Part shown: piece by piece, positions 41,799 to 55,330 of the stretch
Numbering within the stretch: the first letter of the stretch is position 1
How the letters are laid out: every line of letters starts with the position of its first letter
Assembly: GCA_030248215.1 (NCBI GenBank)
Contig: JASANG010001369.1
Coordinates: forward strand, 124,001-188,000
Length of the DNA: 64,000 nucleotides
Direction: 5' to 3'
Origin: Enoplolaimus lenunculus
Lineage: Eukaryota; Nematoda; Enoplea; Enoplida; Thoracostomopsidae
Position numbers and translations under genes: made by a program
Notes under the pieces: generated by a model
What the model was told of the DNA's origin: nothing
The model's database searches: none
Seen by the model: only the letters and a program-made list of their open reading frames with translations

Positions 41799-42020
41799 TG
41801 GGCACATATTCTCAAATGCGTATAGCAATTATCAGAAGTTAGCGACAGGGTCTCAAACCGTCGAATATCTGCAATCGAATATCTCAAAATTGATACAGAA
41901 GTAAGTAGGGTAAATCAAACGCGAACAATGTTGATTTTCGAACCTCAGCATGCGCTGATTCCATTATTACAGGGTCTATCACCAACAGAAGATAGGTGCA
42001 ACACACATTTTAGAATACGG
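41799..42020. mobile_element. MITE with GGCCCATATTCTCAAA ends, copy 2
   Basis: Left GGGCACATATTCTCAAATGC and right ACACACATTTTAGAATACGG, with the same central layout as 29,622-29,839. Confidence 0.6.
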
Positions 42021-42114
42021 AATTGCCGAAATGTCCGGCAAAAATTCCACTGGAGCTGGAGCTCGATTTTTAGTCGGGGTCGGAGACGGACCTGAAGTTA
42101 TACCCTGATAAATA

Positions 42115-42251
42115 TGGTCCATACTTTGACGACGGATCATTTTTTCGGAAACTATAACATAGTAAAAGCTTAAGGTTTAAACTAATCTTGTACTTAGGCT
42201 AGGAATATGCTTATACTACTGTTACGATTTTTAGAATAACAATGGCCAAAA
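42115..42251 (+). mobile_element. TTAGGC-bearing MITE, short eroded copy
   Basis: Starts near GGTCCATACTTTGACGACGG, has AAAGCTTAAGGTTTAAACTAA, a single TTAGGC-like unit and AATATGCTTATACTACTGTT, ending near AACAATGGCC. Confidence 0.5.
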
Positions 42252-42822
42252 ATATTGTGACGTTTTGCAATGCATTGTGGTTTGACTTCTATTAATTAAT
42301 GCTCAGATAAGATACTACGTCTAAATAATGTGCAGAGGAACAACTTTATACGCGTACGCATGGTATAAAACTGCCTTCGGTTCCGGCAAAATTACCACCT
42401 ACAGATTTGATGTAATCTCTGCCGGATGTTCCGTCGACTGTTTTGGATTTGCAATAGCCTATTTTCCAAGGTCTACAAAAGACCTGCGTCTAATACTTTG
42501 AAATATAGGGAATGTGCAGATTAGTGTTATGCAATAGCAATTACCACTTTTTCTACTTGCCGGCCAATATACAAATATATCCGATACTGCAATTATCCAT
42601 TGAATTAAACGTTTATTTGTCTTGTGTCAGTAGCTTGAACAATAACTTAAAAATTTGCAAGCATTATCATTTCTTATTTCTTGTTCGCTATTTCGTTATG
42701 TTTCTACTGTTCGGATTTTATAATTTCGATTGGAAGGTGATCAAATGTTAATAAGGTGTGAAAACTTGTAATGCAAGGAGGCGCCAGGAAAATATTCATG
42801 TGCGAAAGTGATAATACCAAAC

Positions 42823-43203
42823 AATATGAGTCCGTGTCCCTAATAAGAGTGCTCAAGCAGATAGTGTCCCTAAACCCTAACTAGGGTTCACAAATGTCAA
42901 TTATCCCTGATTGTAGTGCGTAAATGACTCCAGGACCCAATAAAGTTCAGTTCCAAACTTTAAAGTATACTTAAGTTTTTAAAGTACAGTCCTAATTGTA
43001 ACCTTCCATTGTCGCTCAAGCTTTTGATACAAGACAAATAAAGGTTTAATTTAACGGACTGTTGCAATGTCGGATATATCAGTAACGAATGGCGGCGGAT
43101 GGCAGGTTAAAAATAAACAATAACCCTTAACCGAATAACAGGGGGTAACCTCTGGAGAGAAAAAATAAATATAAGTCTCCCCTCTTTATTCGAGTCACTA
43201 CAG
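42823..43203 (+). mobile_element. CTGTAGTGACC-family MITE, left end eroded
   Basis: Shares CCCTAATAAGAGTG, TAAATGACTCCAGGACC and the right end TTATTCGAGTCACTACAG|TA with the complete copies. Confidence 0.65.
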
Positions 43204-43574
43204 TACTGTATAAATGGGTGTGACAACGTTGATCAAAATTAAACTCAAATTATATGTTTTCTTTGAAAATTATAATTATTGCTAGCATATACTTTTTGAA
43301 TATGGTTTGATTAGAACGATTTTTAGTTTTATTTTTGATTTCTGAAGTAAATATATACCAGTCGGTAGATCCCGTTTTTGTATATATTGAAAACACCAAT
43401 AATAAACTTAGCATTGACTGTGTGTACGTGCAATACGTAGACAATTTGTAAGGTATTTGCCAGGCTGCAACGAGAGGTCTGCTTCCGTCTCCGGCAGAAA
43501 ATTGATTTCAGGCTCCAGTAGAATTTATGCCGGACAGTCGCGTAAGCACAACGCCACTAGCCGATCTAAGTTGG

Positions 43575-43760
43575 AGCACCTTGGCCTAGGCTCCCAAATA
43601 TGAAACAAATCCAAGATTTTATATCGATGTTGAGCAGTAAAATGGCGTTCGGATCGCTCGCTTCCCTCGAAAGTTTCAATCTGGCATGTAGGTCATCGGA
43701 AACTTTTGTTTGCTCCTCCTATGCCCTCTCAATAGCAAAATAAGTTATGTACGGGCCTGC
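43575..43760 (-). mobile_element. GTAGCCAG-type dispersed repeat, eroded copy
   Basis: AGTTTCAATCTGGCATGTAG and TTATGTACGGGCCTGC match the family; the ends are poor. Confidence 0.4.
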
Positions 43761-45689
43761 AACCGCCTGTTGTCATCGAGTATTTTTTGGGGTTCGAGTC
43801 CTAGCTTGAAATCATATCTCACTCAATATAGAAATATTCATGTGGTAAAGGCTATATTCGCCAAATTTTCAGTTGGAGTCTTTCGTATTGCAATTTTGAT
43901 TTGCTTTAAGCACATGATTTATCTGGATTTTCGACAAGGTTTACAACAGCCACAGTGACATTATAGCTTGAATTTTAAAGCTCAAAAATTTCAAATACTA
44001 TCAAAAACCGCACTTTTGTGACCGATTGTAGGTTCAAATGACTTGGGGGATGTAATCCAAGGGTCACAGCCTACATTTTTGCAGTCTCAGAGGAAAACAG
44101 GACGCTCATAAAAATATGTCAACCTACTGTAACGATTTATGAACCGTTTTAAAACACAAACTGTTAAATGGCAAGTTGGTTTATACGCTATTTACGGCAT
44201 TAAATCTTTTATCCTCGGAATTATAAAACCTGATACACTTGGAAGTGCTTCCGCTTTTGTTAGGTTTTCACATCAAACTCATAAAATTAATGTTTTGGTA
44301 TAGAAAACGCATTACTATTTTACCAATACGGTTCCACAGGTTTCTAAAATTGTCTGGCATTTTTTTGCAATTACCTTTTGTTGTTGTCACATAAACAACA
44401 AAGTCTTTATAATAGCTATTTCTGCTTCCGAGCGGACTGTGCTTAAAGTTGTTTATTGGTTAAAATTGAACTTGTTTGGCAGCGTTGTGCTCTATGAGAT
44501 TGTGTAATTAATTGAATTCATTGCCGTTGTTGTAGTTTTATGCCGCCCGTATATTTTCAATGCTTTGGCTTACAGTAGGCTTAGGCGTATGCTTATAGTT
44601 ATCGCTTTAAAAGTAACATTTACCCAAGTTATGGTTTACGGTCTTACGGACCAGAAATAAATTGGGCAGCGGGCATCGGCAGAAAATCTGAATCGGCAAG
44701 CAAATGGAATTACGAAGGAAACTACGCGAGAGACGCGAGTGTCAGAAGCGAAACGTATTTTTTATTGAATCCCAATACAAAATGTTAGTTTGACGTGGGT
44801 ATAGTTGGTAGAATGTACCATATATTTCAGTGCAACCCATAGTAAAAATACAAATAGACTAGTAGCGACAAACCAACGCAGTTGCTGCATGCAGCTTTAT
44901 ATGAAGCCTGTGCGATTAACGGCGGACGACATCAAGATTGCATCAGAAACCAAATTTTTAATTGTGTACACAATTTAGGTAGGACACTACAAATCTAATT
45001 AAAATTGCGTAAGTAGCACAAAAGTGGAAACTTTTCTTTCATAACAAATTTTTTGACTAATCTTCTGGACACGTCCCTACTGGCCACTATTAAAGCTAAT
45101 GGATTTTCCAGCGTATTAGTGTTAAGAAGCATGGCTTTGTTGAAAATTGTAACATTTGCGATGTTCCTTATGCGCTAAATTACGCATTGTGTTTTGTGTG
45201 AAACAATTAATGCCGTGGTGACATTCCTCTACCCTACCAGAATGGGGACACAGCGTCCTTATATCAGGTGGATCGCTGCTAAGTACTTGACATGGATGCC
45301 TTCAACGCCGCGCAAAAATTGAAATTTTACAAATACTATTTGAACCAAAACAGCGAAAATTGATTTAATACTTCGCCGTCTAAAATTTGAAAGTATCAGC
45401 TAATTTTCGGAGGGGCAAATACATTTCTGGGTGGACACGAAAAAATATTTCTAAAATAAAATTATTTTAGCTGTGTCGAAAACTTTTTTTAATAGTGGGG
45501 CCAAAACGAACCAAACGTTTGAAGCTGGAGGCGGGTGCCGCTTTACTCCTTCCATCGCTTCTCCATGTTGCGGAATTAGTTAGCAAAAATCCAAAAGGGG
45601 ATAATTTGAGCCTTAAAACTGCCCCCTGCCTTAGCCATTGTCCATATTCTCAATCTATAACAACGCTCGGATCGAGTACACTTGCTCTC

Positions 45690-45870
45690 CACAGGCTTAA
45701 GCTTTGGTTCAGGCTGTGGCTTTTGCATACGTTTCGGAAAAGCCTTCCCGAAGTCTAAAAGCTTAAACCTTTGCCGATGCCATTATTTTAAAGCCTCTTG
45801 AACCAGAGTCTAAGCCTAAAAACTTAATTCAAGATGTACGAAGAAGTCAACAAGAGCCTCACCTCGCTTC
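45690..45870 (+). repeat. Inverted TTAGGC/GCCTAA array, copy 2
   Basis: Shares TTTCGGAAAAGCCTTCCCGA, CTTAAACCTTTGCC and an ending AAGAGCCT with 40,930-41,121, in the same order. Confidence 0.5.
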
Positions 45871-46184
45871 TTAATAGGTTCATTCATAGGGGCAGACATT
45901 TACTGGCCATAGATAATATGCGAGACCAGCAACCTGTACACACAACCTTGTGGAGTTTTTAGCTTTTGGTGGTCTATAATTAACCGAGAACCCAGAACTC
46001 TCACAAACAATGCCCTAAAGTAAACAAAAAAGATTATTCATGTCTGTTTTACCGGTTTACATTTAATGCTCTTTACTATCAGTCGTCTATCAACTGGTGC
46101 ACTTTTTTAGACAACACGAAACGAATATTAATAAAATTATCTGGAATACGAGATTGCTAGCAGCCGCTTAGCTGCTGCGACATG

Positions 46185-46365
46185 TCTTGGTGTCCAGACG
46201 GTCCCGTAGCCAGTAAGGGTCCAGGAGGATCACGCATCCTGAAAAAATTTTGCCCTCCCCAAGACTATTTTCAACCTTGCTTAAGTTATCGAAATATCTT
46301 GTATATCAATCCTGAAAAATGTTTAGCTTCCCAACATGGTGAGCTGGGGGTACAGGCCTGTGTCC
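46185..46365 (-). mobile_element. GTAGCCAG-ended dispersed repeat, copy 4
   Basis: GGTCCCGTAGCCAGTAAGGG at one end, TTTTCAACCTTGCTTAAG inside, GGGGGTACAGGCCTG at the other end. Confidence 0.55.
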
Positions 46366-46667
46366 CGACCATTTTGATAGAAATATATTTGGTTGGAGTA
46401 TGTTCTTTGTCAGCTCTTGTTGACTTTTCCTACATTTATTTTCAACGATCAGACGTACTTAGGCTTTAGTTCTAAGTCTAGGCTTAGACAAAAGTTTAGA
46501 CAAAGGTTTTAGGCTTAGATTAGCTGGTTTTGAAACCAATGCTCCAGCGTTACCTGGAGCCTAAAGCTTCCTTTTTAATTCTTTAGCCCAGACCAAAGTT
46601 AAGATTTCCGAGTCAGAATGTTCCAAATTTTGTGTGAAATATCCATGCCAATTGTGATACTTAGCTA

Positions 46668-47024
46668 CTGTAGCGACCCGAATAAGGGAGAAAACCCTAA
46701 TTAGAGTCCTTAAATGTTAGTTATCCCTATTTGTAGCGCATAAATGACTCTAGGACCAAATAGAGTTGAGTTCGAAACTTTAAAGCGTATTTACATTTTG
46801 AAAGTGTATTCCTAAGTATAACCTTGCATTATCGGTCAAGCTTTTGATACAAGACAAATAAACTTTTAATTCAGCGGATCCTTGCAATACCAGATATATA
46901 TCAGTAACGAAGGGTGGCGGAGGGCCTGTTGAAAATAAACAACAGTTTGTAACTAAACAACTGGGGGTACTCTCTGTAGAGGACAAATAAATATCACTCC
47001 CCCCTCTTATTCGTGTCACTACAG
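46668..47024 (+). mobile_element. TA-flanked MITE (CTGTAGTGACC family), complete copy
   Basis: Begins CTGTAGCGACCCGAATAAG and ends CTTATTCGTGTCACTACAG, flanked by TA on both sides. 357 bp without an ORF. TA flanks suggest a Tc1/mariner-type mobiliser (inference). Confidence 0.75.
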
Positions 47025-48841
47025 TACGTTACGGTGTCGCATGAAAAAATCACTTGCAGCTGCCTAATGTGCACAGTATGAAATTGAACGAAATTGACAG
47101 TCGTCATAGTAGTTACGCTTGTTAGCTTTTAAGTTTTGCGTTTATGACCATGTAATTTAGTATTACAACGTTCTTTTAAAGTGTGATTGTGTTAAAATTA
47201 GTATCGACGTCTGTATCGGCATATGTAGGTTTGGCATGGGCAAAGTTTGAATATAAGAATTGGCATCGGCATCGGCAAAACTTTGAAGTCGGCACATGAC
47301 TATTTTCTTGTTGAGTTTTTGATACTGTACACTAACATAGCCATTATATCTGCTAGAAACACGGCTAATACTATACAAATTTTATACTCGGATTACTCAG
47401 AAACATGAAATTATCTTGAAACCAGTAATATTGACCTCGGCACTAGCTCGGAGGGTTGGACTAGTCCAACCTCGATTTCCCACCGAAAAATCCTTGACTT
47501 GCCATTACAAAAAGGTCTGAATTTGGATTACGGAGTTACGCAACCTTAGGCAGGCCCCAGTAGTTTGACTATAAGATTATATTGAAATATGTAATGGTTT
47601 CAATCGTGAACATTAAATATTTGACGCGGATTTGGTTTTAGCAACGCATTCATTATACGCATTCGTTAATAGAAATTACACACCTCACTGGCATAAAATG
47701 CACAAGTAAACCGCCACCTTTAAACAGTTCAGCGATGCAGGCCTCCAAACCAAAATTCTGCCTACGCCAATTTATGGTGTTTGTTTTGAATTTTACAGTG
47801 AATTTTTGATGAACTTAAATAAGATTTCTAAACTAAGCTTTCACTGTGCTTAAGAATATTCTCCAGCAGACAGTAATTGATTTTCACAGAGGATAATTTT
47901 CGAACGGTTCTGTGGAAAATTAATAGGGTCTCTTTTTAATGGGGGTCATTTTTTCCACTGACAGTATTGTGAAAATCGGACCCCCATGAAAATATACCCG
48001 GGCGCCAATTTTGGGGTCATTTATATATGCGACACCGAACATATCCCATAGGAGTAAATTTCAATACAGCCTTTATTCTTAGAAAACATCGAGATAGTTG
48101 AGCGTGACAGTGCTAATGTTCTATTCGGAAAACGCTTGATACGTAAATCCTACGGACAAATATTGCTTGCTTTAATCCCTTCCAGCCGCTGTCTGATCGA
48201 ACAGCGAACTTTTTATACTCGCGATGTTTATGTATCCCACCATATTTTTTCATCCTTTACAGAAACAACACTTTCTGAGCCTCAGATGAACCGTTTTCAT
48301 GGCAAAATTTACAACACTGTCGGACTCAGTGGCGGATTTACTAATTTCTGCTAAAATCTTTCGCGGTCGGGATACTAATCCTAATTTTCTCGTGGTACAA
48401 AGGTAAAAATTTGTAAGGTAGAAGAGAACATTACCATTATATCATAAAAATTTTTTCTGATGGGGTCGCAGCAATGTCTGCATTTGCCTCTAACATGATT
48501 GGCTGATAAATCTTCCGCCTTCTATCCGGTATCACCACTGTGCCTGGCTCTAGTCCGCCTTGCAATAGTGGCCCTTTAAATGTTGGTTCTATTACCAATC
48601 ACTAGAAAACCCTTGTGATTTAAAGCTATGTTGCCTACGTTGACTGTGTCTAAATCAATTTGATTTGTCACAACTCTAACATGCAGTGATAATCGCATAT
48701 GTCTGATCAGCTGGGCGACAAGACATCTGGCATTTTAAGTAAAATTCGGTCCAATAGTAGGTGACCTCGTGATAGCCTTGGGCTATTGCATATTTTGTGG
48801 CACCGTTGACAAAATTATTGTGAACGGCGCATTACTTTCAA

Positions 48842-48992
48842 AGCAGGCCCATAGCAAGCTAACCATACTTGGGGTGTGCTAAAAAATTTTCAGGAGGGGC
48901 ATACAATGGTTTTCGTTGCCTTTCAAGCATGGTTGAATATTTTCTAGTTTCCACGGGAAGGCTGAGCCCTCCTGGCCACCCTGGCTACGAGT
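48842..48992 (+). mobile_element. GTAGCCAG-ended dispersed repeat, copy 5
   Basis: GCAGGCCCATAGCAAGCTAA, TTTTCAGGAGGGGCATACAA, and the end CCACCCTGGCTACGAG. Confidence 0.55.
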
Positions 48993-49889
48993 CAGTTTCT
49001 AAGGTTCCTACAAGTGTTTCCGGGCGTTTGAGCTGTTGACTTGTAAAACATAAAACCAACCGCATTCGCTAAATAAAAATCCGTATCCGGTTACTGCTTG
49101 TATAGAACTTGCTAAGTAACCATATTGTTATTTTTAAAATGCATATTTAAGTAAATTGTTGAGTCCTTGACTAAATTCAATATGTTGAAAATTAACAGTT
49201 CAGCATACTAACATGGGTCTAATTGAAATTCATGACTAATGGTGCCTCGTATTATATAGAACGAAACTACTACTTTCTTCTTACGACCGTTGCACACTTT
49301 TGGACATAAGATTTTAGAAACCCAGCCAACATGTTACGTACAGAGAATAGGCTTGCTACAATAATATAATCTCAATATTTTGTCTTGATCGAGTAGCTTT
49401 TATGGTTCTCCTGAATAGCAATTACTGTTTGGCACAACTCTCAATTGCCCACTGTTCCAAATTGATGTTCCGGGCGAGATGTATACACTTCAATAAAATA
49501 TTTATCAAAGTCAAAATTGTGAAACGCGTGCTCAAATTAAAACTAATTGATAATCAATGTATCTTTTTCTTTAAAATAATTTATTATATATATTTCGATC
49601 TGGTTTTTGATTTATTTAAATTTAACTCATGTGTTAGATACTACTGCCAGCATATTAGCTTGACAGACAAGGAACGTGGTCATTGTTAAGCTTATTCAAC
49701 TTTATATTGTATGTTCAAAATATCTTCTATTATTCAAAAGTAAGTTTTTATCACTTTGAGAAATATTTGAGGTCGTATTTTAATGATGACATTAAACATA
49801 ATTACCACGGACGTTTACAAGTATAGGAATAGAGGGAAAATATCTGCTTGCGGAATTTGTTCAGAGTCAAGGAAACCGTCACACTTTAT

Positions 49890-50019
49890 AATCAACTTTC
49901 TAGACTACTTTTTTGCTTTGACTTAGGCTTAGGCTGAGACTTAAGAATACATTATTTTGAACGCTTAGGCTTAGGAGTACGCTTTATTTGCTGTTACGAC
50001 CCAAAAATTTACATTGGCC
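49890..50019 (+). mobile_element. TTAGGC-bearing MITE, right-half copy
   Basis: GACTTAGGCTTAGGCTGAGA followed by a second array and CTGTTACGACC, ending TTTACATTGGCC. Confidence 0.5.
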
Positions 50020-50459
50020 ACTTTCCAGATCATAAAGATCAAAAAGCTTTTCCTGCGTATAAAATTTGTACCCTCCCAAAACTTACATCGTGACTACGCT
50101 CATAATAATTACCCCGCTCAAAAATATATTGTATGTTGTACTCTGGTTGTAGGCACGATGTCATTTTTTGCGGATTGTTTGTTGTAGTTGGGGTGGTTTG
50201 GCAGCTCAAACTGTTGTATAGTCAAGTTGTGATATAGTAAGCGTTTGAAAATTTGAATTTCAAACAAAATTGTGAATATTGATGAGGCAATGATTAAGTA
50301 ACCGGTTTTCAACAATCAGTTATGCGTCAGCATAAGAAACTCACAGCCAGATCTGTAAAGTTTAATTTATCAGGAATTCCAGAGCAACATTTGCATTTGT
50401 TGTGGTTTAAATCAGTTGTCAAATCCATCGAACAGATTTTAACTTTGAACTGTTGCACT

Positions 50460-50660
50460 GGATAGGTACGTTGGAATTGTGTCAAATATAAAATGCTATT
50501 TTAAACGTATTTTGCGTTTCTGATGCATTCTTAAAACGCTTTTAAAGCGGAGAAACTCTACAAAGGAACCGCTTGAGCAACAAACTGCTATTGAGTAAAC
50601 GCTTTTTAACATTGCTCAAGACGCTGTGTTTGAACTGAATATGAACCCTATTTTCAGAAC
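50460..50660. repeat. Dispersed repeat shared with 52.30-52.50 kb
   Basis: GGAATTGTGTCAAATATAAA and a following AAAGCGGAGAAACTCTA block recur at 52,300-52,500. Confidence 0.5.
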
Positions 50661-52400
50661 ACGAAAAGTGCATTGTATTTTTGACGCGATCATAGTTTTT
50701 ATGTATGTCTCACCGAGACGACTTGACACTTTATGATCGCGGAACTTATTTCAAGATATATTTGTATATTTTTGTGAAAATTCTTGGAAATGATGTAAAA
50801 AAAATTGAAGCTGTTCGTTACCAAAACTGAACATATGAAGTGCTACTATTAACGAAGCTAATATTCGCATATTTTAACTGTTTGTCTAGCAGTAGTCTGT
50901 AGCTATTGACACTGAAACTGAGAAGACAACGTTTGAAATATTAGATATTTTTCGCGACCTCGCCTCAAAGAGGTCGTATTTAGATGGTTGTCCGCAGTAT
51001 TTTGCATTTGCATATGTACGTGCATACTGAATTCTATATTAACACTATTGATGTAGCACGTATATGTATAAACTCCCACAAACCGCTTAACTCCCATAAA
51101 TCGCTTGTAGGTACTGTAACTCCCGTAAATCGTTAGTAGGTACTGTTCGATTAAGCTTTGGTTCTGAATTTGTCAGCATAACAGGTCTTTGTTATCCGAT
51201 AGAAGGAGGGAGCGACCGCCCACCACCGGTCTCACGGCTCAACCTGTGACAAAGTCCCAAAGAGTACAGGGTAAAAACGTCATTGTCATAACAAAATTGG
51301 TTATTGAATAATGGAATTAACTGCCTTTTATTTTCTACCCAACAAATTTGGTAGGTGCAAATCACCATTCAGCAATGTGTGGCTTTGAAAACCGGGCCAA
51401 AATTCCCTGAGTTAAGTGATATCAGGATCGAATTTTTAACTAGAGATCATCAGGTATTGCCCCGGTGTGCCACGTTTATTCTACCTTTATTGTTTCACGT
51501 ATTTTATTAGAGTAAGTATCGCTTATTGCATAAAAATGACGGAGCGACTCAAAGAATCTGTACAAATAACATTAATGAAACATAATATGTAGTATCAAAT
51601 GTTTTTGCAAGAAAGAACACTTGTTGGTTTGCGGATTGGTCGAATTATTTTTCACAAACGAAGCGTTGTATATTGCGAATGAGGTGCTGTACATACTTTC
51701 CTGTGAGCTTCGCTAACGTGCGTTGTTGCTTGCAAAGACAACCAGGGGTGTATACAAGAGGGAGATAAGGAAGGTAAATCCGTAAATGTGCGGTACTTTT
51801 ACAACTTGTTGAACATCCAGCAAAAGTAAAAAGTTTTCTCGCTCGCTACACTTGCTCGCAAAATACATTCAAACCACTAGCGGTTAGAGGGGTGCGTACG
51901 CACCCGCGTCAGAATTTTTTGCGATAAAATGGTAAAGCCCTACCTTAATTCCATCTTCACAAAATTAAGACATGCGTTTATGGAATTATAGTGATAACTT
52001 TCGCCAGCCCGCCCTACCGTCAGAAATTTGTATATCCTCCGCAGATTTACTCGTAGCTATTTTCTCTCGGAATGAAATCCTGATTACGCCATTGAACGCA
52101 ACTCCAACAAAATCGTGTTCCTTACACTTTCTCTTGAAGTCTAGTTTAGTCATTTAGATTCACGCTTTATGTTTCTAGAGTTGTTCGATACATTGGAACT
52201 ACAGCAGTATTTTCCCACGCATAGCAATTTGCATTTTATCCGATTCACTAATTTTTCATCGTTAATCTCATGCTTTGATTATAGTATCAATAGTGTGTTT
52301 ATAGGAATTGTGTCAAAATGAAACGGTATTTGAAATGTTTTACTCGCTTCCAAATACTTCTTTTAAGGCAGAGAAATTCTAAAACCACTATAAACAAATT

Positions 52401-52637
52401 CTAAAACGAATCGCGCACGTTTCTAAATGCAATTAAGTTACAAAAAGCTGTTTTATAATTAATATAAACGCTTACACTGAAAGCGTTTTGAATTTTCGAC
52501 TCGATTTTTTGATAATTTTCCAATGTTTCAGAACCGCAAAACTTCCTAGTTTTTCCGTCGTCATGCTGTCGAACCAAACACCGCAACTCCCGTTCTTTTT
52601 TGTGATTTGCAACAAAACTTTTTCCACGAATAGTCAT
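52401..52637 (-). CDS. Possible first exon, unrecognised
   Basis: ATG-started frame, very polar (MTIRGKSFVANHKKERELRC, then QHDDGKTRKF), with a possible phase-0 donor (TTCAGT|GTAAGC) after about 54 codons. Beyond that point it runs into a dispersed repeat shared with 50.45-50.66 kb, which argues that only the first part could be coding. No domain recognised. Confidence 0.25.
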   Translation of the reverse strand: MTIRGKSFVANHKKERELRCLVRQHDDGKTRKFCGSETLENYQKIESKIQNAFSVSVYINYKTAFCNLIAFRNVRDSF

Positions 52638-53831
52638 AATTTCGTATAAGAAGGCCTAATCTAATAAATTCTCAAAATTGTTTCTGTGATTGGCTCATGC
52701 CGTAGATTTGACCTTGAAAAGCGGGTTAGCACGTTGGTTGCATGCTGTGGCATAGTTTATGTTTTTACGTATATGCAAATGCTTTAGTACAATTCAAAAT
52801 TAAATACACTGTCCGGAAGTAATGGCTGTTTATTATGTAGCCCGAATTGTTTCACTGGCACCGACAGAAAATCGATGTTTGGCCGCGAACAGTTTTATTT
52901 GTCGTTCAGCTTGTCCAACCGGTGACTTGCAATCCGAAGTCTCGTTTAGTCGCTCAACAGATTAAGCTTAAGTGGAGCCTTTAGGATGAGGATACTATCA
53001 GTGGACGAGGGCGCCGAAGCATATGGGATGCTTTCCAAGGTCAATATGAGAGATGCTTAAAATGAAGAAATGTCAAAATTTTTCTAGATTATTAAGTACA
53101 GCATAAATGTCTTTGGGAGTGTTAGCTAGTGAAAATACGCTTCGTTTCAGCATATTTTTAAAGACAAATTGAAAGCTTACTGCTTTTAGTAGCATTTTAT
53201 ATTTCGAAATTTTATGACGGAGTTCCTGGGTACGAAGGGTTTATTATTTTGCGATATCTGAAGCGCTAAGCGCGACCCTGCGTAGGTCTTTATTCACTAT
53301 ACAAAAAATCATGGTCTGAAATGTTAAGTAAAATATCTGAAATGTTAAGTAAAATACTGTTTTTGTGAACCGAAATCACTGTTCTAAAGATGACACAGGA
53401 AATTGAATTCAGGATGTGCACTTTCGAGTGTTCTACGACTCTAATTTAGACGCCTTTGTTAAAGATTCACATGGGTTTATGCCTAAATTTCAACAGCATG
53501 AAAAAGACAGACAAATTTATCAAAAAAGAGGTAAGAAATATTTTGAAATTAGTCGTTTTCAAAGTTCTTTATGAGAATATTTGCGTTTACCAACGATTAT
53601 ATTTACAAATACTTACGTGCTTGCGATTGAAATTTGATTCAAACATACGCTTGGTCGGCACATGTTTGCTAAAGAAAGAACCCATGGCCCTAAAACAAAC
53701 CCTTTATGTTTACTGAATTTTTCTTGGCACTGATTCGTAGTTTTGACCTAATTAGCCATATTGCTAAATTCACTCATTAATAATACTTGTTAGTACCCAA
53801 ATAAACAACCATGAATTGTACAAAGTTCGTA

Positions 53832-54275
53832 CTGTATTGACCAGAATAAGAGGAGGGTAATGAAAGGGGGTCCCCATTTTGAGTCCGAATCAATAGGAAT
53901 CCGTATCCCTAATAAGAGTCCGTAAGCGGATAGAGTCCCTAAACCCTAATTGGAGTCCATAAATGTGAATTATCAATAATTGTAGCGCATAAATGACTCC
54001 AGTAAAAAACAAAGTTGAGTTTGACACTTTATAGCGTACTTAAGTTTTGAAACTACATTTCTAAGTATAACTTTGCATTATAGCTCAAGCTATTGACACA
54101 AGACAAAGATACGTTTAATTCAACGGATAATTGCAGTACCGGATATATGTGAGTAACGAAGGGCGGCGGAGCGTGGGTTAAAAATAAATAACAGTCCGTA
54201 ACCGAATAACAAGGGGGGTACACTCTGGAGAGGCCAAATAAAGATCAGTCCCCCCTCTTATTCGGGTCACTACAG
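53832..54275 (+). mobile_element. TA-flanked MITE (CTGTAGTGACC family), long copy
   Basis: Begins CTGTATTGACCAGAATAAGA, ends CTTATTCGGGTCACTACAG, flanked by TA. The inner sequence matches 46,668-47,024 (AATGACTCCAG, GTATAACTTTGCATTAT, CGAAGGGCGGCGGA). Confidence 0.75.
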
Positions 54276-55025
54276 TACACAATAAATAATGAATTTCTGA
54301 GAAAAGCACTGCCTGCAAAAGCAAAACAGTTGATCGAAAACGGGCGGCACATTCGAGGTAGTAGTAATCTATAGCAGTTGAAGAAACCTGACGACCGAAG
54401 CGAACAAGAAACCAGACGCAAATTTTAGCATTAAATTTTGATTACAAAGTTTAGGTTTTTAAGACCTGAAGAGCTAGCAGCCCTTGCGCTCGCCGTTTTC
54501 GCTGCGCCCCTTGACAACCTGCAAAATATATTATTTGGTATAGTTCAGCGCAAACTAATTCATCATCGCTAAAGTGGTCATATAGAGCCTAAACCTAAAA
54601 TATTTTCTCTTGGGCAAAAATTGTTTTGGGTCATAAAAAGCACATGAGTGATTAATAGATTAAAAAGGTTAAACTTGTGCGGTGACACGAAATTGTGGGG
54701 ATGAAATTTCCGCGTCTACACCGGTCACTGGACAGCGTCCTAAGTTTATGATACGATGAGGGGAGGCGAATTGTCACGTTGAAAAGAATTCAGATTGTTG
54801 CTGGGCGACGAATTGTCTTCAAACCAGTTCCAAAGTGAATCTCACTGATTTATAAATGCCACGCAGCAAATCCTTCCTCGCATTAATACTTCCTATTTTG
54901 TATAAACTGGGTTGGAGCCGGTCCGGGGCTTCATTTTGGGCCCGCAGGCCTAAGCGGGTCGGGACCGCCGCAAACCACAGAAAAATTGCAGCAGTACTAT
55001 CATTTCATTATTCTAAGCCTAGATG

Positions 55026-55172
55026 CTGTAGTGACCCGAATAAGAGGGGGGACTGATATTTATTTGGCCTCTCCAGACGGAACCTCCCCTGTTATTCGGT
55101 TACAGGCTCCTATTGATTGGGACTCAAAATGGGGACTCCTCTTATCACCCCCTCTTATTCAGGTCACTACAG
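55026..55172 (+). mobile_element. CTGTAGTGACC-family MITE, short internally deleted form
   Basis: CTGTAGTGACCCGAATAAGA and inverted CTCTTATTCAGGTCACTACAG ends only 147 bp apart; most of the inner sequence of the longer copies is missing. The TA flank is not kept. Confidence 0.75.
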
Positions 55173-55214
55173 CACAGGACGTGGAGGCGTCTGCCATCAT
55201 CACTCAACTATGCG

Positions 55215-55330
55215 AGCTAATTTTTGTACTTACGAGTTGAAATTGTTAAGCAGTGTATACTATGTATTGTTTAACGTACATACATTGCTTTGAGTTGCTC
55301 ATAGTCAGCTCAGTGGCACATTTTTCCCAC
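55215..55330 (-). mobile_element. tRNA-like SINE, 5' fragment
   Basis: GAGTTGAAATTGTTAAGCAG and TTGAGTTGCTCATAGTCAGC match the 5' region of copy 2. Confidence 0.45.

Noticed and set aside
52822-52965. 47-codon cysteine-containing frame (MAVYYVARIVSLAPTENRCL...)
   Set aside because: Short, weak signal peptide, no splice or family support.
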